Origin: Brachybacterium sp. YJGR34
GTDB lineage: Bacteria; Actinomycetota; Actinomycetes; Actinomycetales; Dermabacteraceae
Direction of reading: 5' to 3'
DNA: 46,792 nucleotides
NCBI RefSeq assembly: GCF_003347015.1
Contig: NZ_PNFB01000026.1
Location: 1 to 46,792, forward strand
A program made the position numbers and the translations under genes. This document shows positions 35,748-44,874 of this stretch, piece after piece (within the stretch, counting starts at the first letter, position 1; each line of letters starts with the position of its first letter). Under the pieces are notes generated by a model, which did no database searches, was not told where the DNA came from, and worked only from the letters and a program-made list of their open reading frames with translations.

Positions 35748-36626
35748 TCAGCGCTCGACGCGGTAGGTGACCCCGAGAGAGTGCGACTGCCCGGGCTCGA
35801 GGGCGACGAAACCGTCCTTCGCGATCGCCGGCTCGATGCACACGAACTCGGGCCAGGCCGCGTCGGGGATGTCGTCCATCCCGGTGACCAGCGCGTCCCA
35901 TGGGTTCCACACCACGGTCCGGGAGGTGCCGCGAGCCGTGCCGACGATCCGCCGGCCGGCCGGGGCATCGACCAGGGTGACCGGGCCGACGGCGTCGACG
36001 ATGCGATCGGTGGAGCCGGTCAGGCGCAGCGGCTGCGCAGGGAGGACGTCGGCGGCGAGGTTCCGCGTGTTGTCGAGGAACGCGGCCCCCTCGAGCCCGC
36101 GGATCTCGATCTCCCGCACGTCCTCGACCGCGAGATAGCTGTGCAGCGCCGCCTCGAGCTCGAGGCGGCGCTCGCCCGCGGTGACGGTGAGGTCGACGGC
36201 GAGCTCGGTGCCGATGCGCACCGTCAGCGTCGCGGAGAGCGCTCTGGCCTCCTCGGGGGTGGTCAGGGCGAGCACGACCTCCTCGCCGACGCGTTCGACG
36301 GAGGCCAGGTCCCAGCGGACGTTGCGCAGCCAGCCGTGCTTGACGGGCTGGGCCAGCTCGCGCCCCGGGCCGAACCACGGTCCGACCACCGGGATGCCGC
36401 CGCGGGCCGGCTGCCCGTCGCCGAAGGCCGAGGTGGGGCTCATCCACAGCAGATCGGCTTCGCCCGCCGGCGCGTAGCTGATCACGTGGGCGCCGTCGAG
36501 CAGGACCACCGCGCTGGCGGCGGGGATGTCCACGTGCACCGCCGGGACGCCGTGGGCCGGGCCCAGGCGAACCCCCTCGGGAAGCGGGAGGGACGGGGAG
36601 GCGGCATCGGGGCGCGAGGAGCTCAT
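35748..36626 (-). CDS. D-hexose-6-phosphate mutarotase (aldose 1-epimerase-like)
   Basis: 292-residue galactose-mutarotase-fold protein of the YeaD type, interconverting the anomers of glucose 6-phosphate. Expected catalytic residues: H97 in VKHGWLR and E265 in FVCIEPA; substrate Arg/Asp in GGIPVVGPWFG and NTRNLA. Start is taken at ATG 36626 because CACGAT ends seven bases upstream (leaderless spacing); ATG 36635 three codons earlier overlaps that box. Follows the DUF998-like gene in the same direction. Confidence 0.88.
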   Translation of the reverse strand: MSSSRPDAASPSLPLPEGVRLGPAHGVPAVHVDIPAASAVVLLDGAHVISYAPAGEADLLWMSPTSAFGDGQPARGGIPVVGPWFGPGRELAQPVKHGWLRNVRWDLASVERVGEEVVLALTTPEEARALSATLTVRIGTELAVDLTVTAGERRLELEAALHSYLAVEDVREIEIRGLEGAAFLDNTRNLAADVLPAQPLRLTGSTDRIVDAVGPVTLVDAPAGRRIVGTARGTSRTVVWNPWDALVTGMDDIPDAAWPEFVCIEPAIAKDGFVALEPGQSHSLGVTYRVER

Positions 36627-36633
36627 GGAGCCC

Positions 36634-36639
36634 ATCGTG
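36634..36639 (-). promoter_or_regulatory. -10 box, leaderless mutarotase gene
   Basis: CACGAT on the minus strand, seven bases before ATG 36626. Weak by itself. Confidence 0.3.
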
Positions 36640-36703
36640 CCATGACCCACGGCGCCGCCACGGGCTCCTCCGCGACCCGCCCGCGGCGCCGAACGGTCCC
36701 CGA

Positions 36704-37807
36704 TCACGACGCCGGTGCGCTCTCCTCCAGCGTCCGGGCGCCCTCCGCCGCGGCGGAGACCTGCCGGATGAACAGCAGCAGCCACGCGTACACCGTCAGC
36801 GCCGCCCCGAACTCGAAGGCGGTCATGTTCAGATAGCCCACCGGTTCGAACAGCACGATGACCACCACCAGGACGGCGAAGGCGGCGGCGGTGACCGCGA
36901 TCAGCGCTCCGGGCAGCCTGCGCAGGATGACCGGGAAGACGATCAGCGCCAGGCCGAACACCACCACCAGCAGCATCGAGACCCGGTTGTGCCACGGCAC
37001 GCTGACGTTCCGGGAGATCAGGCCGATCAGCGCGAGGTTCAGGCCCAGGGCGACGAGCGTCCACCGCACCACCTGCACCTTCCAGCGCGGCTCTCCCGCG
37101 ACGCCGGCCCAGCGCCCCAGATCGTGGGCGATGAGATCGCCGACGGTCAGGAACGCGATGCCGGTCAGCAGCAGCGTGAGGTTGAACAGGGCGCTCGATC
37201 GGTCGCCCGTCTCGCCCAGCTCCGAGAAGTAGCTCTCCCACCAGTACGGATCCGGGGACTGGATCGCCGAGGCGAGCACTCCGATCGAGAGGAACACGAG
37301 GATGAGAGAGGCCAGCGAGCGACTGTTGAGCGCGGCCACGGCGGCGGCGACCACATAGGCCCACACGCCGCTGGTGGCCGCCACCCAGAGCGTGCCGGTG
37401 ACACGGTCCAGGGTCACGCCCCAGAACGCCTGCTGCAGCACCGTGTACAGCGCGCTGGTGAGCAGGTACGCGAGCGCCGCGCAGACCAGGACCGGGCCGA
37501 TCATCGCCACCGCCCGTCGCCACCTCGGCATCTCGAGCATCCACGACTGGTGGCGCGGGGCGAGCAGGGCGAGACCGGCCGCGGCGGCCAGGACGGAGGT
37601 CGCGGCCGAGGACAGCGCGGCGATCTGCCCGATCGAGCCGGGCCCGGTCAGGCCCGCGGCGCTCGGCAGGGCGACCAGGCCCAGGACGAGTCCCACCAGG
37701 ACCCCGCCCAGACCCAGGACGAGGGTGAGCGATTCGGTCCGGACGGCGAGGTACGGCCTCGGTGAGGGGACGACGCGGCCGGAGGGGGACTCCCCGGTGG
37801 TGCTCAT
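36704..37807 (-). CDS. polytopic membrane protein, DUF998-like
   Basis: 367 residues, about nine or ten membrane helices spread along the chain, cytoplasmic N-terminal ~20 residues. A loop YWWESYFSELGETGDRSSALFNLTLLLTGI carries the S-x-L-G...N pattern typical of DUF998 proteins. Function unknown. Its ATG overlaps the parC stop (ATGA), so it is translated with ParC; no functional reason is evident. Not recognisable as a transporter. Confidence 0.75.
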   Translation of the reverse strand: MSTTGESPSGRVVPSPRPYLAVRTESLTLVLGLGGVLVGLVLGLVALPSAAGLTGPGSIGQIAALSSAATSVLAAAAGLALLAPRHQSWMLEMPRWRRAVAMIGPVLVCAALAYLLTSALYTVLQQAFWGVTLDRVTGTLWVAATSGVWAYVVAAAVAALNSRSLASLILVFLSIGVLASAIQSPDPYWWESYFSELGETGDRSSALFNLTLLLTGIAFLTVGDLIAHDLGRWAGVAGEPRWKVQVVRWTLVALGLNLALIGLISRNVSVPWHNRVSMLLVVVFGLALIVFPVILRRLPGALIAVTAAAFAVLVVVIVLFEPVGYLNMTAFEFGAALTVYAWLLLFIRQVSAAAEGARTLEESAPAS

Positions 37808-40260
37808 CCGACCGCGGCGATCGGCACGGCCACCGGCGTGCCGGAGCCGTCCCGGCGCCCGGTGGGCTCGGGGAGGTCGATCGGCTGGCCGGCCTCCGAG
37901 CAGGCGCGCGCCGGATGCGGCACCACCCAGGCGCCGATCAGGGCGTCCTCGCCGCGGAGGAAGCGATGGCAGCGCATGCCGGCCGTGGCCCGCCCCTTGG
38001 CCGGGAAGTCGACGAGGGAGGAGACCTTCAGCGAGCCGTTCTGCAGCAGCGGCAGGGTGCCGGAGGTGCCGGCGACGGTCACGACGTCCGCCGGCGCGGT
38101 GACGTCGACGACGCCGAAGGAGAGCACGTGCGCGCCGCCCGCGAGCTTGACGCCCGCCACCCCTCCGGCACCCCGGCCCTGAGGGCGCACCCCCGAGGCG
38201 GGGAAGTGGAGCAGCTGGGCGTCGGAGGTGACGAAGACCAGATCCAGGTCCTCGTCCTCCTCGAGGTCGGCCACACCCACCACCGCGTCGCCGTCCTTCA
38301 GCGCGATGATCTCGAAGCCGTCGGAGCGCGGGAAGTCCAGCTGGACCCGCTTGACCACGCCCTGACGGGTGCCCAGGGCGATCGCGCCGCCGCGGGCGAG
38401 GTCCGCCTCGGCGAGACGGATCAGCCCCAGCGCCCGCTCGTCCTTCGCGAGGTCCACGAGGTCCGCGAGGAGTGTGCCGCCCGCCAGGGAGGGGGCTCCC
38501 GCGGTGGGAGCGAGGGAGGGGAGGTCCACCACCGAGAGCTGCAGCACGCGGCCGCGGTCGGTGACCACGCCGACCGTGGAGCGGGTCGAGGTGCGCAGGG
38601 AGGCGACCACCACGTCGTGGGCGGCGCGCGGACCCTCCCGCAGCACCGGTCCCTCGCCGGCGATGCGGGCCACCAGTCCGGTGCCCGTCAGCAGCACGCC
38701 GCAGGGCTCGTCGGCCACCTCGAGGGAACCGCCCGCCGCGGCCACCGGCGCCTGCGCGGACTCCAGCAGCACGGTGCGGCGCGGGTCGCCGTGCTCGGCG
38801 GCGACCTGCGCGAGCTCGTCCGAGACCAGCGTCCGCAGCACCGTCTCCGAGCCCAGGATCTCCTGCAGGCGCTCGATCTCGCGACGCAGCTCGTCCTGCT
38901 CCGCCTCGAGCTCGATCCGGGAGAACTTCGTCAGCCGGCGCAGCCGCAGCTCGAGGATGTACTCGGCCTGCACCTGGCTGAGATCGAAGATCTGCATCAG
39001 GCGGGTGCGGGCGGTCTCGGAGTCGTCGCTCGAACGGACGATCTGGATGACCTCGTCGATGTCGAGGATCGCCAGCAGCAGCCCCTCGACCAGGTGCAGC
39101 CGCGCCGTCCGCTTCGCCAGGCGGTGCTCCGTGCGCCGGCGCACGACCGACAGACGGTGGTCGACGAACACCTCGAGCAGCTGCTTGAGGCCCATGGTGC
39201 GGGGCTGCCCCTCGACCAGCGCGACGTTGTTCATCCCGAAGGACTCCTCGAGCGGCGTGTACCGGTACAGCTGCTCGAGCACCGCGTCGGGATCGAAGCC
39301 GGACTTCACGCTCAGCACCAGGCGCAGGCCGTGATGGCGGTCGGTGAGATCCTGGTAGTCGGTGATGCCCTGGACGCGCTTGGACTGCACGGCATCGCGC
39401 AGCTTCTCGGCGAAGCGCTCGGGACCCACCTGGTAGGGCAGCTCGGTGACGACGATGCCGCGGCGGCGCGAGGTGATGTTCTCCACCTTGGTCGTGGCAC
39501 GGATCTTGAACGAGCCGCGACCGGTGCGATAGGCGTCGCGGATGCCGTCCAGGCCGATGATCCGCCCACCGGTGGGCAGATCGGGACCGGGCACGAAGCG
39601 CATCAGCTCCTCGAGCTCCGCGTCCGGGTTCTCGATGAGATGGCGCGCGGCGGCGACGGTCTCGACCAGGTTGTGCGGCGCCATGTTCGTGGCCATCCCG
39701 ACCGCGATCCCGGACGCCCCGTTGACCAGCAGGTTCGGGTACTGGGCCGGGAGCACCTCGGGCTGGGTGAGCTGATTGTCGTAGTTCGGGACCGTGTCCA
39801 CGACGTCCTCGTCGAGCGAGTCGGTCATCAGCAGCGCGGCCCGCGACGGCCGCGCCTCGGTGTACCGCGCCGCCGCCGGGCCGTTGTCCAGCGAGCCGAA
39901 GTTGCCGTGCCCGTCCACCAGCGGCAGGCGCATGTTGAAGGGCTGCGCCATGCGCACCAGGGCGTCGTAGATCGCGGTGTCGCCGTGCGGGTGCAGCTTG
40001 CCCATCACCTCGCCGACCACGCGCTGGCTCTTGACGTGCCCGCGGTCGGGGCGCAGCCCCATGTCGGCCATCATGTAGAGGATGCGGCGCTGGACCGGCT
40101 TGAGCCCGTCGCGCGCATCGGGCAGCGCCCGCGAGTAGATCACGGAGTACGCGTACTCGAGGAACGAGGCCTCCATCTCGCTGGTGACGTCGATGTCGAC
40201 GATGGTCTCGTCGCTCGGCGCGTCGCCGGCGGGCGGGGCGGTGCTGCGTGATCGTGCCAT
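37804..40260 (-). CDS. parC: DNA topoisomerase IV subunit A
   Basis: 818-residue cleavage/rejoining subunit. Active-site Tyr is Y133 in AAARYTEA; the quinolone-sensitivity region reads [17 protein letters not shown], with Thr where E. coli GyrA has Ser83. C-terminal beta-pinwheel follows from ~500. I see no GyrA box (QRRGGKG-type), supporting ParC over GyrA. Start ATG 40260 has CATGAT ending seven bases upstream; two in-frame ATGs at 40269 and 40272 overlap that box. The pair parE/parC is split by five genes on opposite strands. Confidence 0.9.
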   Translation of the reverse strand: MARSRSTAPPAGDAPSDETIVDIDVTSEMEASFLEYAYSVIYSRALPDARDGLKPVQRRILYMMADMGLRPDRGHVKSQRVVGEVMGKLHPHGDTAIYDALVRMAQPFNMRLPLVDGHGNFGSLDNGPAAARYTEARPSRAALLMTDSLDEDVVDTVPNYDNQLTQPEVLPAQYPNLLVNGASGIAVGMATNMAPHNLVETVAAARHLIENPDAELEELMRFVPGPDLPTGGRIIGLDGIRDAYRTGRGSFKIRATTKVENITSRRRGIVVTELPYQVGPERFAEKLRDAVQSKRVQGITDYQDLTDRHHGLRLVLSVKSGFDPDAVLEQLYRYTPLEESFGMNNVALVEGQPRTMGLKQLLEVFVDHRLSVVRRRTEHRLAKRTARLHLVEGLLLAILDIDEVIQIVRSSDDSETARTRLMQIFDLSQVQAEYILELRLRRLTKFSRIELEAEQDELRREIERLQEILGSETVLRTLVSDELAQVAAEHGDPRRTVLLESAQAPVAAAGGSLEVADEPCGVLLTGTGLVARIAGEGPVLREGPRAAHDVVVASLRTSTRSTVGVVTDRGRVLQLSVVDLPSLAPTAGAPSLAGGTLLADLVDLAKDERALGLIRLAEADLARGGAIALGTRQGVVKRVQLDFPRSDGFEIIALKDGDAVVGVADLEEDEDLDLVFVTSDAQLLHFPASGVRPQGRGAGGVAGVKLAGGAHVLSFGVVDVTAPADVVTVAGTSGTLPLLQNGSLKVSSLVDFPAKGRATAGMRCHRFLRGEDALIGAWVVPHPARACSEAGQPIDLPEPTGRRDGSGTPVAVPIAAVG

Positions 40261-40267
40261 GGGGACC

Positions 40268-40273
40268 ATCATG
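40268..40273 (-). promoter_or_regulatory. -10 box, leaderless parC
   Basis: CATGAT on the minus strand, seven bases before ATG 40260. Confidence 0.4.
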
Positions 40274-40350
40274 GCGCATGACCGGGCACGATCTCGGGAC
40301 CCGGGGCGCTCCGGCGGGAGTGAATCCCGTCTATCCCCGCCGCCCGGCGC

Positions 40351-40356
40351 TAGGAT
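40351..40356 (+). promoter_or_regulatory. -10 box, leaderless GNAT/CoA-ligase gene
   Basis: TAGGAT, six bases before ATG 40363; same hexamer as before parE. Confidence 0.5.
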
Positions 40357-40362
40357 CTCGTC

Positions 40363-43119
40363 ATGGTGGACAGACGCGACGGACCCGGCTCCCGGCGTCG
40401 CCGCGGGCCGGGCGCCGAGCCCCCGTCGGCCGCCTATCCGGCCCACTGGGAGGCGGACATCGCCCTGCGCGACGGCTCGGCCGCGCACCTGCGCCCGATC
40501 CTCCCGTCGGACGCCGAGGCGCTGCAGGCCTTCCACCAGCGCCAGTCCGAGCACTCGCGGTACCTGCGCTTCTTCGCACCGATGCCGCGACTGTCGCTGC
40601 GGGACCTCCAGCGCTTCACCCACGTCGACCACGACGACCGCGTCGCCCTCGTGGTGCTGGCGGGCGAGGACATCATCGCCGTGGGCCGCTATGACCGGAT
40701 CGAGCCCCGGGTCGCCGAGGTCGCCTTCAACGTCTCCGACTCCCGGCAGGGCACCGGGGTGGCCTCGATGCTGCTCGAGCACCTGGTGGCGGCCGCCCGG
40801 GAGCGCGGCATCGACGAGTTCACCGCCGAGGTGCTGCCGCAGAACGCGAAGATGATCAACGTCTTCACCGAGACCGGCTTCGACGTGGACCGCGTGCTCG
40901 ACGACGGCGTCATCCTGGTCTCCTTCCGCATCGACCCCACCGCGCGCTCCCTCGCCGTGATGGCCGAGCGCGAGCACCGCGCGGAGGCGCGGGCCATGGA
41001 CCGGCTCCTGCACCCGCGCTCCGTGCTGCTGATCGGCGTCTCCTCCCGGGCGGACTCCCCCGGGGGCCGCGTCCTCGCCGCGCTCGAGGCCTCCGGCTAC
41101 ACGGGGGAGGTGCACGTCGTCGCCCGCGAGGTCCTCGAGCTGCGAGGGCACCGGACCCACGGGCGGATCTCCGACGTGCCCGGCACCGTCGACCTGGCCG
41201 TCATCGCCCTGCGTCCCGAGGACTGCCGGGACGCCATCGAGGAGTGCGCCCGGATCGGGGTGCGCAGCGTGCTGATCCCCACCGAGGGCTTCTGGGACAG
41301 CGACTCCGGCCGCGCGCAGCAGCGCGAGCTCGTGGCCCGTGCCCGGCTCCACGGCATGCGCCTGCTGGGACCCGGGTCGCTCGGGTTCCTGCGCACCGGC
41401 GAGGACCCGATCAGCCTCTCGCTCGCCCCGCGGATGCCGCGTCCGGGGCCCGTCGCGCTCGCCGGGCAGTCCAGCGCGCTCTCGGCCATGCTCCTGGCGG
41501 GCACCGATCGCCGCGGTCTCGGGCTGCACGAGTTCGTCGGCGTGGGCAATCGTGCCGACGTCTCCCTCAACGACACCCTCCAGCACTGGGAGGAGGACGA
41601 GCAGGTCGGCGTGATCGGCCTCGCGCTGGAGTCGATGGGCAACCCCCGCAAGTTCACCCGGATCGCGCGGCGCCTGACCCGCTCCACCCCGCTGATCGTG
41701 CTGCGACCCCCCGGGAGCGAGTCGCATCTCCCGCCGGGCCACGACGTGCGCACCTCCGCCCTGCCGCGGCGGGCCCTGGACCAGGTGCTCGACTCCGCCG
41801 GTGTGGTGCAGACCCGCGGCGTGGACCATCTGCTGGACGTCGTGGACGCGATCGGTCGCCAGGGGCTCCCGCTGGGGCATCGGGTGGGCCTGCTGTCGAA
41901 CACAGGTGCGCTCGGCGCCTCGCTGCGCGGCGCCGCCGACGACGCCGGTCTCACCGTGGTCGCCGACAACCGCAGCGTCCCGCTCACGGCCGATCCGCGG
42001 CTGATCCAGCGCGCCTTCACCTCGATGGCCGCCCTGGGGGCCGTGGACCTGGTGGTCGCCGGGGTGGTGGACCCCCAGGTGGGCGACGGCGCCGAGATGC
42101 TGCGCCAGATGGCGACCGTGGCCCGCCGCGCGGAGGTGGTGCTGCTGGTGTGCCTGGTGACCACCGAGGAGCGCTTCGGCGCCGTGCAGCAGGCGGTGCG
42201 CGAGGACTCCTCCCTGCCCCCGGTCCACGCCACGCCCTACGTCGTCATGCGCGCGGGGGCCGGCATGCTCGCCGCCGCCCGGCGCTCCGACATCGACGAC
42301 GAGGAGCCCGCCCAGCGCGAGGACCTCGAGCGCCACCGGGCCCGCGAGCTCGTGGACGCCCTGAGCGAGGACGCGGGCCCGGCCGAGCGCGAGCTGTCCG
42401 CGCAGGACGCCGCCGCCCTGCTGGCCGCCTACGGCATCGAGCTGCTGGCCTCCCGTCCGATCACCGACGTGGACGACGCGATCGAGCAGGCCGCGGCGAT
42501 CGGCTACCCGGTGGCGCTCAAGAGCACCGACCCGGAGCTGCGCCACCGCGCCGATCTGGGCGGGGTGCGCCTCGGAGTCCCGGACGCGGTCCAGCTGCGG
42601 CACGCCGTCACGGCGATGCGCCGCGACCTCGCCTTCTCCTCCGCCCCGCTCGAGGTGCAGGCCATGGCGCCCACCGGGGTGCCGATGGTGGTGCGCAGCG
42701 TCGAGGATCCCTCGCTGGGGCCGGTGGTCTCGCTGTCCGTGGCCGGGGACGCCACCGACCTGCTCGACGACATCGCCTATGCGATCCCGCCCTTCAGCGA
42801 GAAGGGCGCGCGGGCCCTGGTCGACGCCCCGGCCACCGCGGTGAAGCTGCGCGGCACCCGCGGCCTGCCCCCGGCGGATCGCGAGGCGCTCGCCGACCTG
42901 GTGGTGCGCGTGGGCCTGCTCGCCGAGGACCTCCCCGAGGTCTGCCGGCTCGAGCTGTACCCGGTGCTCGTCGCGCAGCACGGGGTCACGGTCGTCGGTG
43001 CGACCGTGTGCCTGGCACCGGCGCCCAATCGCACCGACGGCGCCCGGCGTGTGCTCTCGGGCGCCCCGGGCTCCGCGCCGCGCCCCGCCCGGGGCGGCCG
43101 TGGGACAATGGCCCGATGA
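40363..43119 (+). CDS. GNAT acetyltransferase fused to NDP-forming acyl-CoA synthetase (Pat-like)
   Basis: 918 residues: GNAT domain ~30-195 (motif RQGTGVASMLL), CoA-binding Rossmann ~213-330, a ligase-CoA domain ~340-560, and ATP-grasp ~665-905. The order GNAT-first matches Streptomyces lividans PatA; Salmonella Pat has the reverse. Such proteins acetylate lysines of acetyl-CoA synthetase and similar enzymes. The phosphohistidine loop SHTGALAG of active acyl-CoA synthetases is replaced by DVRTSALPRR (461-470), so the ligase half is probably regulatory. Stop overlaps the DUF5998 ATG (ATGA). Confidence 0.92.
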   Translation: MVDRRDGPGSRRRRGPGAEPPSAAYPAHWEADIALRDGSAAHLRPILPSDAEALQAFHQRQSEHSRYLRFFAPMPRLSLRDLQRFTHVDHDDRVALVVLAGEDIIAVGRYDRIEPRVAEVAFNVSDSRQGTGVASMLLEHLVAAARERGIDEFTAEVLPQNAKMINVFTETGFDVDRVLDDGVILVSFRIDPTARSLAVMAEREHRAEARAMDRLLHPRSVLLIGVSSRADSPGGRVLAALEASGYTGEVHVVAREVLELRGHRTHGRISDVPGTVDLAVIALRPEDCRDAIEECARIGVRSVLIPTEGFWDSDSGRAQQRELVARARLHGMRLLGPGSLGFLRTGEDPISLSLAPRMPRPGPVALAGQSSALSAMLLAGTDRRGLGLHEFVGVGNRADVSLNDTLQHWEEDEQVGVIGLALESMGNPRKFTRIARRLTRSTPLIVLRPPGSESHLPPGHDVRTSALPRRALDQVLDSAGVVQTRGVDHLLDVVDAIGRQGLPLGHRVGLLSNTGALGASLRGAADDAGLTVVADNRSVPLTADPRLIQRAFTSMAALGAVDLVVAGVVDPQVGDGAEMLRQMATVARRAEVVLLVCLVTTEERFGAVQQAVREDSSLPPVHATPYVVMRAGAGMLAAARRSDIDDEEPAQREDLERHRARELVDALSEDAGPAERELSAQDAAALLAAYGIELLASRPITDVDDAIEQAAAIGYPVALKSTDPELRHRADLGGVRLGVPDAVQLRHAVTAMRRDLAFSSAPLEVQAMAPTGVPMVVRSVEDPSLGPVVSLSVAGDATDLLDDIAYAIPPFSEKGARALVDAPATAVKLRGTRGLPPADREALADLVVRVGLLAEDLPEVCRLELYPVLVAQHGVTVVGATVCLAPAPNRTDGARRVLSGAPGSAPRPARGGRGTMAR
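43104..43109 (+). promoter_or_regulatory. -10 box, internal leaderless promoter of DUF5998 gene
   Basis: GACAAT, six bases before ATG 43116, inside the end of the Pat-like gene. Would let DUF5998 and the phosphodiesterase be transcribed separately. Confidence 0.45.
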
Positions 43120-43691
43120 CCACTGCTCTTCCCGCTGACCTCGTGAGGGACCTCGAGACCGCCGGGTACTTCCCGCAGACGGCCGTGCAGAGCCTCGAGC
43201 GCTCGCTGCGCGGCGCCCGCCCCCTGGCCCATCTGGTGCGGCCCGAGACGACGTTCGACGGGCCCGAGGTGCGCCGGCACCTGACCGTCATGGTGCTCAC
43301 CGCCTCGCACCTGCTGATCACCCATCTGGACGATGATCCCGCCGATGCGCTGAACCCCAGTCAGGTGGTCTCCACGACCGAGCGGATCCGGCTGCGGCGG
43401 ATCACGGTCACCGGCCTCTCCCAGGTCTTCGACACCGACGGGCAGGAGGCCCCCGGCCGGGAGGCGGAGGTCACCCTCGGCGTCAGCTGGGACGGGAGCC
43501 GCCGGGTGGATCTGGAACGGGCGGTCTGCGAGGACCCGAACTGCCAGGTCGACCACGGGTACACCGGCACCATCGCCCCCTCGGACCTCGCGCTGCGCGT
43601 CAGCTCCCTGGCCGACGGCGCGGGGGCCGTGGAGGCCGCCCTCGCCTTCCACGCCACGCTGGTGGACGCCGTCGACGCGCTCGACGCCTGA
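43116..43691 (+). CDS. DUF5998 family protein
   Basis: 191-residue actinobacterial protein of unknown function. The middle part looks like a PH-like beta domain (HLTVMVLTASHLLITHLDDD...RIRLRRITVTGLSQVF...EVTLGVSWDG), followed by an ExxxCEDPNCQVDHGYTG block with two Cys and a His. No enzyme motif. Its ATG overlaps the stop of the Pat-like gene and it also has an apparent own -10, so both coupled and independent expression are possible. Confidence 0.85.
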   Translation: MTTALPADLVRDLETAGYFPQTAVQSLERSLRGARPLAHLVRPETTFDGPEVRRHLTVMVLTASHLLITHLDDDPADALNPSQVVSTTERIRLRRITVTGLSQVFDTDGQEAPGREAEVTLGVSWDGSRRVDLERAVCEDPNCQVDHGYTGTIAPSDLALRVSSLADGAGAVEAALAFHATLVDAVDALDA

Positions 43692-43696
43692 GCGGC

Positions 43697-44851
43697 GTGG
43701 CCCCGCACCCCGTGCCCCGTCCCGGAGCCTCCGTCCCGGAGTGGCCCGCGGATCTGCTGCCCGCCCCCTTCGCGGAGGGCGGGCGCCCGGCGCTGCTCGA
43801 CGTCCTGCGGCCCCTGGTGGAGGCCCCGCAGGAGGGGCGGGACCTGGTCGTGCTGCTCGACGGGGTCGGGGCGGACCTGCTGGCCGAGCACCGCGCCCTG
43901 ACCCCCACCCTGCGACGGCTGGCCGCGCAGACGGACCGGATCCGCACCGTCGCCCCGGCGACCACCGCGAGCGCGATGGTCTCCCTCCACACCGGTCTGC
44001 CGCCGCTGCAGCACGGCGTCCTCGGCTATCTCACCCACGATCCCGCGAGCGGCCGAGCGGTGAACCAGATCAGCGGTGACCGGGGAGTCGATCCCCGGCA
44101 GTGGATGCCCGAGCCGACGCTGGTCGAGTCCGGCGTGCGCCGGGCGGTGCAGGTCGCCCCCGCGAAGCACGCCGGCTCCCATCTGAGCGGCGTCGCCTAC
44201 CGCGGCTGGGAGTTCCTCGGCCACGGCCGCGGGGACCGGATCGAGGCGGTCCGCACGGCGCTGCACCGCGCAGGGCCCGACGGCCTGGTCCACCTCCACG
44301 TCGACGACGTCGATCATGCGGGCCACCACCACGGGGTCGACTCCGAGGCATGGCGCACGGCGCTGGCCGACGTCGATGCGCTGGTGGGCAGCCTGCTGCG
44401 GCGGGTGCCGCGCGGCACCAGGGTGCACATCACCGCCGATCACGGCATGGTGGACACCGCGGCCGAGCTCACGGTCGACCTCGCCGATCATCCTGCGCTC
44501 CAGGTCCTCCTCGCGGACGTGACCGGCGAGGCCCGGGCGCTCAGTCTGCACGCGATCCCCGGTCAGGACGCAGCCGCGGAGCTCGCGGAGCGGATGCGCG
44601 CGCTGCTGGGGGAGCGGGCGCTGGTCCTGGACCGTCCTCAGCTGCTGGCCGCCGGCGTGTACGGCCCGGCGGGGAGCCCGGTGCCCCCGCGGGTCGAGGG
44701 GCGGCTCCCGGACGTGCTGGCCCTCGCGCGCGGGCGGTGGGGCGTGGACGACTTCTCGCGCCGCCCGGAGACCGCCTCGCGCCTGGTCGGCGTGCACGGC
44801 TCGCTGACGCCCGCCGAGTCCTGGGTCCCGCTGCTGCGCGTGACCACCTGA
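43697..44851 (+). CDS. alkaline phosphatase-superfamily phosphodiesterase
   Basis: 384-residue metalloenzyme of the type I phosphodiesterase/nucleotide pyrophosphatase group. D55 in VVLLDGVGAD starts metal site 1; the nucleophile is a Thr in APATTASAMVS (T89/T90); remaining metal ligands lie in HVDDVDHAGHH (~205) and ITADHGMVD (~245), with a C-terminal His in RLVGVHGSLTP. No signal peptide, so cytoplasmic. GTG 43697 lies six bases after DUF5998. Likewise located next to sepH in other actinobacteria. Substrate unknown. Confidence 0.87.
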   Translation: MAPHPVPRPGASVPEWPADLLPAPFAEGGRPALLDVLRPLVEAPQEGRDLVVLLDGVGADLLAEHRALTPTLRRLAAQTDRIRTVAPATTASAMVSLHTGLPPLQHGVLGYLTHDPASGRAVNQISGDRGVDPRQWMPEPTLVESGVRRAVQVAPAKHAGSHLSGVAYRGWEFLGHGRGDRIEAVRTALHRAGPDGLVHLHVDDVDHAGHHHGVDSEAWRTALADVDALVGSLLRRVPRGTRVHITADHGMVDTAAELTVDLADHPALQVLLADVTGEARALSLHAIPGQDAAAELAERMRALLGERALVLDRPQLLAAGVYGPAGSPVPPRVEGRLPDVLALARGRWGVDDFSRRPETASRLVGVHGSLTPAESWVPLLRVTT

Positions 44852-44874
44852 GACCCGCGCGGCGCGGGCCGGGA

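Noticed and set aside
40273..42981. The parC frame stays open for ~900 codons upstream, antisense to the Pat-like gene.
   Set aside because: Repetitive Arg/His/Gly composition and no homology; a clear start with leaderless spacing exists at 40260.
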